From: Undaria pinnatifida
Taxonomy: Eukaryota; Sar; Phaeophyceae; Laminariales; Alariaceae
NCBI GenBank assembly: GCA_012845835.1
Contig: JABAKD010000022.1
Location: forward strand, 13,809,718-13,873,717
DNA length: 64,000 nt
Reading direction: 5' to 3'
The notes below the pieces were generated by a model. That model had not been told where the DNA came from and did no database searches. It was given only the letters and a program-made list of their open reading frames with translations. The first letter of the stretch is position 1; every line of letters starts with the position of its first letter. Both the position numbers and the translations under genes were made by a program. Below are positions 14,199-21,900 of this stretch, piece by piece.

Positions 14199-16580
14199 TT
14201 GCTGCTGTTTTTTGCGCTCGTTTGTGGACTGTTGGTTCGTTGTGATCGACAAAAAACAAACAAACTGATTTTCAGATATTGTGGCTCGGACGGAATGGAT
14301 CTCTGGCTTCACCCACTATGACAGCTCAAAAGGCCCTTATATATTACCTGGTATGTTTTTTTTTTTTTTTCACATTTCCTCTTTCCGTCTTCTGGACAAG
14401 CCGTGGTCACGGGTGTTGTCCCTTCTCCCCCCCGGTTCTTTCCTTCAACATTTATCGCGCATAGGGTTCAGCAATTCTCCTGCTCGTCTATTTTTTCATC
14501 GAGTGTTGCTTACTCACGTTCTCTCACGCTTTCCGCAAGACTATTTGTGCACAATAAAAAGTCCCTACGATTATATACGAGTATGCGCTCGGGGGGGCTC
14601 GAACTCACGAAACTGACCTATACCAGGCTCGAGGATAACCTGATACGCCACCGGGGCGACCGGAATTTATATACCGTACCAGGTATGATGTAGGATTTCT
14701 TATGATGTAAACGGTCGTGTAAGATGGCAGTAAGGCAGCAGCTTGCTTCACTCTCGGTGCTATTCTCCTACTGGCTGCTGTCGCTGTTGCCACTATTAAT
14801 ACTGCTGCTGCTGCTCGTTTTTTGTGTAGGTTTGTGAACTGTTTTTTCGTCTTTTTTTTCCTTGGTTATGTTTTAGCTCCCCATTGCCAGCCCAACTCGT
14901 TATAGGTTTTACCGTCAGCGGCCTCCTGGACAGGCCATGGTCACAGGTATCTTCCCTTCCCCCCCGTACATACGTCCCTTCACTTTTATCGCGCATAGGG
15001 TTAGCATCGCATTCCCACTGCTCCTTGATTCACATCGAATGTCACTAATTCACGCTCTCGCAGTGTCGGCCTGTGATGTTTTCGTTTCTTATGAATGGGG
15101 GGGGGGAAATCCTTCTTTTCAGAGATTCTGGGTTGGACGGGCGCGGATATCCGGCTCACCTACTATTAATACTATTGTAGCTCAAATGCCCCCCCATGCT
15201 TAAGCCAGGGTACTCGGTACGTTTCTTTTTTTCTTTTTCTTCTGTTATGGACTTCACATCAACCCGTGACATCTGCCCAACGGCATCCAACATACCGGTG
15301 GTTGCTACGTACAGATTTCGTGCAGGAGTGCCGTATAATAGAGCGACCGGCCAGCACTCGTACCCAGAACAGCAGTCCAACAACAGTAAACTATTCGTAC
15401 AAGCACGAACAGATCTCGAGCAGAGGGACCACAATAGTAGCAGCTCTCGATGAAACGCGGAGGACAACAACGCTGCTGCCTCGCATCGGGTGCGCATTAC
15501 GGTACCTGAGTGGGACTGCTGTGGGCGAAGAAGACAAGGTGACGAAGAACATATACTTCGAAGTACACTACAACCGTGCCTGATCGTACTGACTATAGGC
15601 ATATACTACTCGTAATCGAACCATACGACGCGCAATCATACAAAGCACGAAGCATTATTTGCTTACGCCGCTCCAAAAAATAGGAACCCTTTTCGAGATG
15701 GCCGATACGACCGCCGACCGCTAGTCACCAACGCACACAACTTGACGACAGCCACAAACATCCCCTCGCACGAAAATCAAAGCCGATTTTATCGAAAACC
15801 TGGGGAGAGTGCCAACCCCGAGCGAGGCGTTTCTGGACAGATCTTGACTATTAACAGATATTTCCAGAGCCGCCAGTGTCGTTGTGTGTGACCCCCTGCT
15901 TTGGGAGAACAACGGCTCTCTCAAATCCGCCACAGGGACTGTTATCTTCCGTGTTATTCAGCTGTCTGTTGGTATACGAGTACCTGGTACCATCGCATGT
16001 CGTAGCGACAGCTATGTTTATCATACTAGCGGCACGGCCACGGCTCTGCCCGTGGCGCTAGCTCTGCGGTGCCCACAGCAGCAGTGATACTATAGGGTAG
16101 GGCATACAGGAGTAGAAGTCGTATTAATAGTGTGCCGTCATGTACCACTTTATAATATAATTCGTATCAAAACAATTATTCTGAACACTCCAGCCGCGAG
16201 TTTGATAGTCATCTTTGCAACCTGCGTCATACACCGGCCGCTTACATTTCCAGACGTATTATCCTCTGAATACATGACTCCTATATACTATACTGTACGT
16301 CATATCATACATGTGGGCATGCGGGCCTCACCAAGTTCTGGAGCATGGCGGCCTGCTTGCCGTCCGACAAATCCACCGCATCCACAAACGCCCTCAAGGC
16401 GCGAGCTGGTCCTTGCCCGAAAGCTACGCCAACCACAGATGAGAGGGAAGTCGCTCCCTCGTCCGACACCGCCTCCGCCCCATCCCCATCTGCACTCCAG
16501 CTATTGCTACTGCTACTGTTAATCGTATGGATGTTGGTACTACCCCTCGCTTCGCTGTAGTCACCCCAGAGCTTGCGCAC
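1..16580 (-). CDS. BEACH-family (neurobeachin/LYST-like) giant ARM-type protein, N-terminal part, 3' end beyond window
   Basis: Eight exons join in phase (16580-16332, 11196-11024, 7552-7333, 6705-6371, 6202-3769, 3129-2875, 2282-2097, 1500-1), giving 1784 codons with no stop; the gene continues past position 1. Seen: Leu/Ala-rich helical segments resembling armadillo-type repeats, a Cys/His cluster like a B-box zinc finger (4915-4695), and near the window edge a stretch with FFHMDG, GLVAGPF and YSLSMWLRP that resembles the concanavalin/LamG-like module found before the PH-BEACH-WD40 block. Known of the family: very large scaffolds acting in vesicle traffic, autophagy and membrane dynamics. 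The PH, BEACH and WD40 parts would lie outside the window, so the family call rests on the LamG-like segment plus overall architecture. Almost all donors are GTGAG-like. Introns reach 5.1 kb and are filled with repeats. The true 5' end is uncertain (see 17915-17992). Another LamG-containing ARM protein is possible. Confidence 0.6.
2097..2282 (-). CDS. BEACH-like gene, ARM-type exon
   Basis: 62 codons, phase 0 to 0, acceptor gtcggtcag, donor gtgagg. Contains ALVSEGMMEVLLSIIQG and GLALRFLADLS, a typical two-helix ARM-like pattern. Confidence 0.6.
2875..3129 (-). CDS. BEACH-like gene, ARM-type exon
   Basis: 85 codons starting after ccttgcag with AADQIIIKLAVLNELRLAIG; helix-rich, then a Ser/Asp/Gly linker. 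The donor is taken as gtgaag at 2874 because it keeps phase 0 with the next exon; a slightly later donor cannot be excluded. Confidence 0.55.
3769..6202 (-). CDS. BEACH-like gene, 811-codon exon with B-box-like zinc finger
   Basis: A 2434-nt exon, acceptor cttttcag, donor gtgggt after SENQ, phase 2 in and 0 out. Contains ARM-like helices (FEALFRLALGGRSV, ALRAASSLQALLRVRP) separated by Gly/Ser/Ala-rich linkers. At 4915-4695 there is a Cys/His cluster: two CxxC-like pairs, then LCRACDAAVHK and a following SHIRVPI. This spacing resembles a B-box zinc finger. Near the 3' end WVGARRLSLWILREALL is another helical repeat. The 410-codon plus-strand ORF over 4388-5620 is an antisense shadow of this GC-rich exon. 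Confidence 0.75.
6371..6705 (-). CDS. BEACH-like gene exon
   Basis: Starts after ccgattag with VISRLAFPEDSLLRIEAVET (ARM-like helix pair), then a Ser/Gly/Glu-rich linker. Donor gtgagc, phase 0 to 2. The phase fits the following exon exactly (AG|T gives Ser). Confidence 0.65.
7333..7552 (-). CDS. BEACH-like gene exon with upstream ghost copy
   Basis: Acceptor cgaacag|CACCCC, donor gtgagc, phase 2 to 0. Encodes RRPKEWKKHLRQLVAILTG and KIVTLRVLRLIAFDHERV, helical repeats. A decayed copy of its 5' edge, including the acceptor, lies at about 7690-7790. Confidence 0.65.
7690..7790 (-). pseudogene. Ghost of BEACH-like exon 7333-7552
   Basis: About 80% identical to the first 95 nt of the real exon including acceptor cag|CACCCCGAG. 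The copy lacks the exon's 3' half. TTAGGG-type repeats begin directly beyond its acceptor side. Confidence 0.75.
7793..7893. repeat. Interstitial telomere-like repeats
   Basis: About 100 bp of GGGTTA units with GGGTTATA variants on the plus strand. Degenerate, internal, with intron sequence on both sides, so not a chromosome end. Confidence 0.85.
8046..8306. repeat. Imperfect inverted repeat (foldback-like)
   Basis: Left arm 8050-8077 and right arm 8274-8300 are reverse complements with one indel. Between them TGAGTTCCTCATGTGA occurs twice, once as part of a palindrome. No coding sequence. Confidence 0.6.
8323..8528 (+). repeat. Dispersed repeat with GATCTA core, copy A
   Basis: Begins CCGGGTGAGAGCCG, has the segment TTTTCCAGGGTTG, a core of GATCTA-type units, and ends GATCTGTCCGATGTGT. 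Shares both ends with 30573-30931. Confidence 0.6.
9017..9668. repeat. ACGG, ACC/CCACCACC and CACAAC microsatellite cluster
   Basis: (ACGG)n at 9017-9048, (ACC)n at about 9137-9352, (CACAAC)n at about 9612-9668. Open frames here encode only low-complexity His, Pro and Thr runs. Confidence 0.9.
9753..10141. repeat. 11-bp minisatellite, about 35 units
   Basis: Unit ACCAATACAAG, almost perfect over 388 bp. Because 11 is not a multiple of 3, all frames run open on both strands, giving spurious ORFs. Confidence 0.97.
10405..10485 (-). pseudogene. 3'-edge ghost of BEACH-like exon 11024-11196
   Basis: Copies the last about 70 nt of the exon, ending at the same donor (cac|gtgag), with scattered substitutions. 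Confidence 0.65.
10591..10946 (+). mobile_element. MITE family M1, copy 1
   Basis: Ends CTGTGAGTCAG and CCGACTCACAGCT (13-bp TIR type). An internal hairpin of AGTCGGCAAGTCGGCTGG and its complement (about 10820-10876). No coding sequence. Full-length match to 47423-47756 in opposite orientation, apart from indels. Confidence 0.8.
11024..11196 (-). CDS. BEACH-like gene exon with ghost copies on both sides
   Basis: Acceptor ctttctttag, donor gtgag, phase 0 to 2. Encodes GELVATLLELAESLVGADA and LAEKALTVVQTCLGLDGDG. Edge copies lie at 11293-11360, 11471-11525 (5' edge) and 10405-10485 (3' edge). Confidence 0.6.
11225..11720. repeat. Degenerate 22-30 bp minisatellite interrupted by ghost exons
   Basis: Units like GTGGGCAATCTGCAATAACA recur more than ten times. 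The 5'-edge ghosts at 11293-11360 and 11471-11525 are embedded in it. Confidence 0.8.
11293..11525 (-). pseudogene. Two 5'-edge ghosts of BEACH-like exon 11024-11196
   Basis: Each repeats the acceptor and first about 45 nt of the exon. Conceptually they still read DENRQGQLVAVLLELA and DEGGEGELVPTLLDLA, then break off into repeat DNA. Confidence 0.8.
11934..12012 (+). repeat. 75-bp dispersed repeat, copy A
   Basis: Contains AGACTAAGCTCTAAATCCGT and GGTGGCTATTTGTTTTTC. Other copies at 29536-29606 and 42391-42456. Confidence 0.6.
12013..13310. other. Intron stretch without recognised features
   Basis: Within the 5.1-kb BEACH-like intron. Only short homopolymer runs (C9, G8) and a few GTACCAGG-type motifs were seen. 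Confidence 0.5.
13311..13480. repeat. 14-15 bp minisatellite
   Basis: About ten units like TATTCCCGTTTGGG with small length variation. Confidence 0.85.
13570..13735 (+). mobile_element. MITE family M2 (AAGGCGG subterminal repeats), copy 1
   Basis: Shares with 55800-55985 repeated TAAGGCGG units, CTCATAACCTGG, GGCGGTCATATTGCTCTC and a terminal ACCACCGCCTTA. Subterminal repeats of this kind recall pogo/Tigger-type MITEs, but no clean TA target duplication is visible. Confidence 0.5.
14150..15230 (+). repeat. About 650-bp tandem duplication, diverged
   Basis: 14162-14540 and 14770-15230 share blocks in the same order: CTG/TTG repeat, GTTTGTGGACTGTT, a GTGGTCACGGGT block, ATCGCGCATAGGGTT and a pyrimidine-rich end. 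They are interleaved with unrelated sequence. Confidence 0.6.
14589..14665 (-). other. tRNA-like sequence (possible SINE head)
   Basis: On the minus strand GGTGGCGTATCAGGTTATC resembles a box A and GAGTTCGAGCC a box B, at tRNA-like spacing. The anticodon and T stems do not pair well, so this is not called as a functional tRNA. Confidence 0.3.
15231..16331. other. Intron stretch without recognised genes
   Basis: Several TATTAATA and GTACCTGGTACC-type motifs; no consistent coding frame. Confidence 0.4.
16332..16580 (-). CDS. BEACH-like gene, most 5' well supported exon
   Basis: 83 codons, phase 0 to 0, acceptor cgtgatag|GTGCGC, donor gtgagg. Low-complexity Ser/Asn stretch then VVGVAFGQGPARALRAFVDA and a helical end. 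A decayed copy of its 5' half lies at 16659-16795 with a 5-bp deletion that breaks the frame. Confidence 0.55.
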
Positions 16581-16658
16581 CTATCACGAAAAACACGCCA
16601 CACATGATCAGGAGAGGGGAGCGAGGTTAGCATTAGCCAGCCAAGGGCAAATAATGGA

Positions 16659-16795
16659 TGAGAGAAGTCGCGACATCATCAAATAACACCGCCTCCGAGC
16701 CGTCAACATGGGAACTCCAGCCATTGCTACTGCTACGGTTAATGCTGGTACTACCCCTCGCTTCGCTGTAGTGACCAGCTTGTGCACATACTTGA
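16659..16795 (-). pseudogene. Ghost of BEACH-like exon 16332-16580
   Basis: Copies the first about 140 nt of the exon. A 5-bp loss near the acceptor shifts the frame; the block CTACAGCGAAGCGAGGGGTA is unchanged. Confidence 0.8.
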
Positions 16796-16921
16796 GTATC
16801 ATTACAACCCCGTGCTATTGTGGACGGTATCGTGCACGGCATTGTAAACGGCTTAAATATTGCTAATGGCTATTAATAGTATTAATATGATAGAACCTCA
16901 ACACCTCAACATAGATAGCAG

Positions 16922-17040
16922 TGCTTTGGTTGGGTTGGGTTGGGTCGGGTTGGGTCGGGTTTGGGGTGCAATAGTACGGGTGGTAAGTGGGTGGGTGGAT
17001 GGGTGGGTGGGTGGGTGGGTGGGTGGGTGGGTGGGTTTGA
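16922..17040. repeat. GGTTG and GGGT microsatellites
   Basis: (GGTTG)-like units at 16929-16965 and (GGGT)n at 16987-17037. Confidence 0.9.
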
Positions 17041-17914
17041 TCCACGGGCGACACCTCAACCAGCGCTTTCGCGCCTATTCCAGTACCAGGTACGAATACC
17101 GTACAGTACGAGCACGCGGCATGATACAGTGACAAGTGTACTCGCAAGACACGCCGAATAGGAGCGGGGGAAGAAAACATTGGCAAACTAGTGTAGCACA
17201 AGGGCGGTATCGTACAAGCACTATCTACACATGTAAATAATGAGACACGTCGCACAGGGGAAGCAGGGGAAGGGTTCGAATGGTTGCACATGGGTTGCAC
17301 GAGGGCTGAGGGTTGTATATGGAAGATGGACGGGGTTGCTGCTGTAGACTACACAGCAGCCCCCAACACCGCCGATCGCAGCAGCAGCAGCAGCAGCAAC
17401 AGCACGAGCCGTAGCAGAGCTGTGCGACAATACAGTCTCGGTTCGTTGATTGGGCAAGTATTATTTCGTGCTGTAGTGTCGGTTTGTTCTTTGGCACGGT
17501 CGACTTGGGCCTTTTCTTCTGTCGCTGGGCAGCAGGAGAGTGTCAGGATAAAGAATAAAGAGCTGCTGGACATGTCTAATAGCACAGCAGCAGGTCGCAG
17601 TGTCGGTGTCGGTGTAGGCTGTAGTATTAATAGTCGAGTGCCACTTCTGTTCCTAGGGGACGATCGCTTTCGGACGGCATACGTACTGCAATACTCTGCG
17701 GCGGTGTATTCAGTCCGTCAACCTTGCCTACGAGTTACCAGCTGCTTGAAACGAGTAACAGGCGTACGATAGCGAGCTAGCTGTGACCGAGATCATCAGA
17801 TCACAACACTCCACGGTCGAAGAGCTCGCCGGCGAAGAACATTAATCTACAGCACCAGTACAACAGCAGCATGATAGTCGTTCTGAGATACAGGGATGGC
17901 AGCCAGCGGTATAC

Positions 17915-17992
17915 CTGCTGTGTTGACTCCCGTATGATAGCAGAAGTGCTGCTGCTGTTTGAATCTGCCCACCCCTCAAACAGTCGGGACAT
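17915..17992 (-). CDS. Candidate first coding exon of the BEACH-like gene
   Basis: ATG at 17992, 26 codons beginning MSRLFEGWADSNSSS and ending at CAGCAG|gtatac. Phase 0 matches the 16580 exon. If correct, the gene is divergent from the CRAL-TRIO gene with about 480 bp between start codons. No homology supports it. Confidence 0.25.
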
Positions 17993-18470
17993 AGATAAGT
18001 GGGCAGAGAGCTGCATGAAGCAACGGCCACCATCCTCACCAACAACAGTCATAAAGCGTTTCACCAAGCACTACCCAGCATATACGTGGGGTACCAGACT
18101 TGTTTAGTTTGCACACACGGCAAGCCCGGGACCGAAGAGAAGACCATTTTTTCAGATAATTTTAGGGGCAAAATGGATCGCCACAAAGGCTTCAACTCCA
18201 ATCAACTCTGACCTTCTGGCTTGATTGATAGATGGAGAACTTTTTCTTGAGCGTCTTCATGGTGAGCGGTCTCGCTGCTACCCCTGCACACTCGCACAAG
18301 CAGCGCAACGCAGCCTCTCAGGTAACAACGGGCCGGGTTATCCCCCCTAAAGATAACGCAAATACAAAACAATGGAACTCCTCCTTAAACTTGTCGGTCA
18401 GCGTGTATACACTCGGCAGTTCAAAGACGGCAGTGTTATTGTGCCTCACACCGCTTGAGAAGAGGCCACC
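17993..18470. promoter_or_regulatory. Likely shared divergent 5' region
   Basis: Lies between the candidate BEACH-like start codon and the CRAL-TRIO start codon on opposite strands. No TATA box or other core motif was recognised with confidence. Inferred from gene orientation only. Confidence 0.25.
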
Positions 18471-18911
18471 ATGAGGACCTTGCCCTGGCTTCTCCTCGGA
18501 GCTGCGTCGCAGATCTCCTGTTTCGAGGCGCTGCAGCTCGCCAGCATCGAGCGGGCGCTAAGGAGCGTCGATTTGCGAGGCAGAAGCAACGCAGACGTCA
18601 ACACGCGAACAGGGTGGGGCTTCTGGACGGGACGGCGGTGGTCCCAGCATCGAGAGCACCTCTTGCCGCAGACGGCTTCGGAGGACCTCAAGCCACCATC
18701 GCGATGGTGGAGAGTACGGAAGCGGTGGGCAGCCGAGCAGGCTGAGCTGGCGGCGGCGGAGGTTGATGAACATCACCACAGGCATGTACGAGTGCGGAAA
18801 CATGTGGTACTTGCTTTGGGAGTGTTGCGACGGCTCCGGCGGTGGCTGAGCGTCATTGTGGACATTGCGACGCTAAAGCGGTTGCGCCAAATACGCCACG
18901 CCAAGAGGCAG
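18471..18911 (+). CDS. CRAL-TRIO gene exon 1
   Basis: 147 codons from a good Kozak ATG to CAG|gtatag, phase 0. Hydrophobic start, then Arg/His-rich helices ([20 protein letters not shown]). The opposite-strand frame is also open but lacks an acceptor that fits any minus-strand exon. Confidence 0.6.
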
Positions 18912-21900
18912 GTATAGTGTGCCCCGTCGGCTGTATGAGTTGTAGCTACGTGAGGTCTTGTCTCGTGGTTTGGTATTTCTTTGTGTTGTATAATGTGTTG
19001 TGTGCGGTGTTCGGTGTGTGGTGTGTTGTACTCCGAAAGCTGTGTCATTGATTGCTGGTACATGAGCTGAGACATGGCGAGCTGCGGAAGTTCAACTCTT
19101 ATTACAAGCGGCACTGACTTCTACCTGGCACGAAGTGCCTGCTGAGTGCGAGGTAGCTGCAGCGGTCATTAGGTCACATCACATATGCGGCCAAGTGTCG
19201 GGGCGACAAATTATGATTGAGAATCACGGTAAGGATCACGGGAGGCAATCGTTCTGAACCTTTGCAACATACATACCTGGTACCTGGTGTCATAGGGGCT
19301 ACATACTGGACAGCAGGTATGGGACTGCGGGCCGGGTCAGAATGTTTCTAAATTCTGGCGGGTCGAGTCAGGCGGTCTCGCGGGTCGGGTCGGGTTGGGT
19401 CGGGTCGAGAGCTTTTCATATCACGGGTCGGTTAAGATCGCGTCGGGTCGCACGAACCCAAGTCGGGCCCTGAAGAGTGAACCGGCTGAAAAACCCTGCT
19501 ATAGACAACGAACTCGTACCTGGTAGGTAGGTATAGACCACGTACCTGGTATACAAACACAAGACTGTCAACAAGTACAAAGGACATAAGGACGATGCAG
19601 CTGAAAACGACATCGCGGCTGGATCTGTTGTGCAGCAGTATGAATATCCACGCAGTCAGCGGTGTAGGCTATCATTTGCATAAGGAACACCAAAATAACA
19701 AAATAGCAATGACGTACACTATAGATCTACAGCAGTACCTAGTAGTATATGTCTGGTATCATACTGCGCCACCCTGTTGCTGTTTTTCGTATCATGTAGA
19801 GCCTTGCACTATTACTGCAGTTGGTCGCACTCAATATACTTGTGGATACAACAGACACAATAGACGCAATCGACCCTACGCGATGAGGCCAACACCCAAC
19901 ACTCACTTGCTCCCCCGCGCGTTCCCACTGGTAGATACCGATGTCAGCATAGCCATTCTTGCTGTTTTCCGTTTTCGTGTTGCTGTGAGGTAAGACGTCC
20001 TGGCAGCACGGAGGGCCCATCCCTGTACGATATCGACCCCTCTTGCATGAGTTGAGACGAGAGATTGCGGCCAAACCGGGGCTGGAGAAGCGCGCGAAGA
20101 AGGTCAAGCATGAATTGGATAGCATTGCGTTGGGCAGGTAAGCTGCAAGACGCTGTACCGTCCTGGACGTAAATATATATATATATATATAAATTATATA
20201 TATATTTTTTTCATCCTCCGGCGGATGGGGAAAAATAAAGCGTTAGCTCACCACACTTCCACGTATTTTCATACGCGTCGTGTGTCGATTTAACTCATAA
20301 AGATATTCTCAAATTCATGTTCATCCCCAATGTCCCCTATTTTTCTGTTCAGAGTGGAAAGCTTTGGAAGTAAATATAAAGATGCTTTCATCTTGATGTT
20401 AATGCCCCAATGTTCCCTATATGTCCGTATAGATTGGATAGCGTTGGGTTGGACATGTGAACTCCGTGGTACCGCTCTAGACATAAATATAAGGACCGTT
20501 TAATTTTTATTTTGATACCTGAACGGTCCCTATATACCGTCCGAAGTGTATAGTTTACACGAAGCACCCGGTAGCAATCAGAGGCGATCCTTTACACAGT
20601 AACACAAACATAGAGCAGCACATACGAAGTCCAGTCGTGGTTCCCCTATAGTCCCGGTGTGTGCTAGCCAACAATACCGGCAGTATACCGAACACCGGCA
20701 CTATTGGGTATAGTGCCGATGCTGGCGGTAGGTGGTATAGGTGGTACCAAGTGGTTTCTAGTCGCGCCAATCGATTTAACCGGCACTATACCGGCAATAG
20801 GCACTATTCAACCGGCACTATAGGGATACCCCTCCTGCACGTGAATCGCTTAGTATCAGATACAGTAATGGGCGTTTAGTATCAGGATTATCGGGAAGCA
20901 TCCACAGGCGATCAGTAACAGAAGCATTGGACCGCACATAAGAAGTAGACGATTTCATTAGTCGCAGAAGCATTCAGAGGCATTCATATGCATCAGGCAG
21001 CAATGACCAGCGATTAGTAACAGTACTATACGTGTCATCAACGGCTTTAGTTTCCATTGTGCCCTGGGAGCATTACGGCGGGTATGCATACTTGTTTGAC
21101 GCATTTTTTGTTGTTGTTGGTGTTGGTGTTGGTGTTGGTGTTGGTGTTGGTGTTGGTGTTGGTGTTGGTGTTGGTGTTGGTGTTGGTGTTGTTGGTGTTG
21201 GTGTTGGTGTTGGTGTTGATATTGGTGTTGGTGTTGGTATTGGTGTTGGTGATGGTGCTGGTGTTGGTGTTGGTGTTGGTGATGGTTATGGTGCTGGGTT
21301 GGTGTTGGTGTTGGTGTTGGTGTTGGTGTTGGTGTTGGTGTTGGTGTTGGTGTTGGTGTTGGTGTTGGTGTTGGTGATGGTGATGGTTATGGTGTTGGTG
21401 TTGGTGTCGGTGTTGGTGTTGGTGTTGGTGTTGGTGTTGGTGATGGTGATGGTATTGGTGTTGGTGTCGGTGTCGGTGTTGGTGATGGTGCTGGTGTTGG
21501 TGACAGTGTTAGTGTTGGTGTCGGTGGTGTTGGCGGTGGTGTTGGTGTTGGTGTTGATGGTGACGTGGTGTTGGTGCTGGTGGTGGTGTTGCTGGTGGTG
21601 GTGCTGCTGTCGTTGGTGTGCTTGATGCTGTTGTTGTTGTCGTTGTTGGTGCGGTTGATGCTGTTGCTGGTGGTGGTGCTATTGCTGGATCTGGTGGTAT
21701 TAGTGGTGTTGGTGTTGGTGATGATGTTTGTGTTGGTACTGTTGGTGTAAGTGTTATTACTTCGTGTCGATAGTGCAGGTGGTGCTGGTGTTGGCGTCGT
21801 TGGTGTTGGCGGTGTCGTTGTTGGTGTTGATGTTAGTGTTGTTGATGTTAGTGGTGTTGGCGTTGTTGGCGTGGTTGATGCTGTTGCTGGTGGTGTGGTT

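Noticed and set aside
18446-18691. Minus-strand exon of the BEACH-like gene opposite CRAL-TRIO exon 1
   Set aside because: No acceptor or phase fit with neighbouring minus-strand exons, whereas the plus-strand frame has a Kozak start, a donor and exact phase to exon 2.
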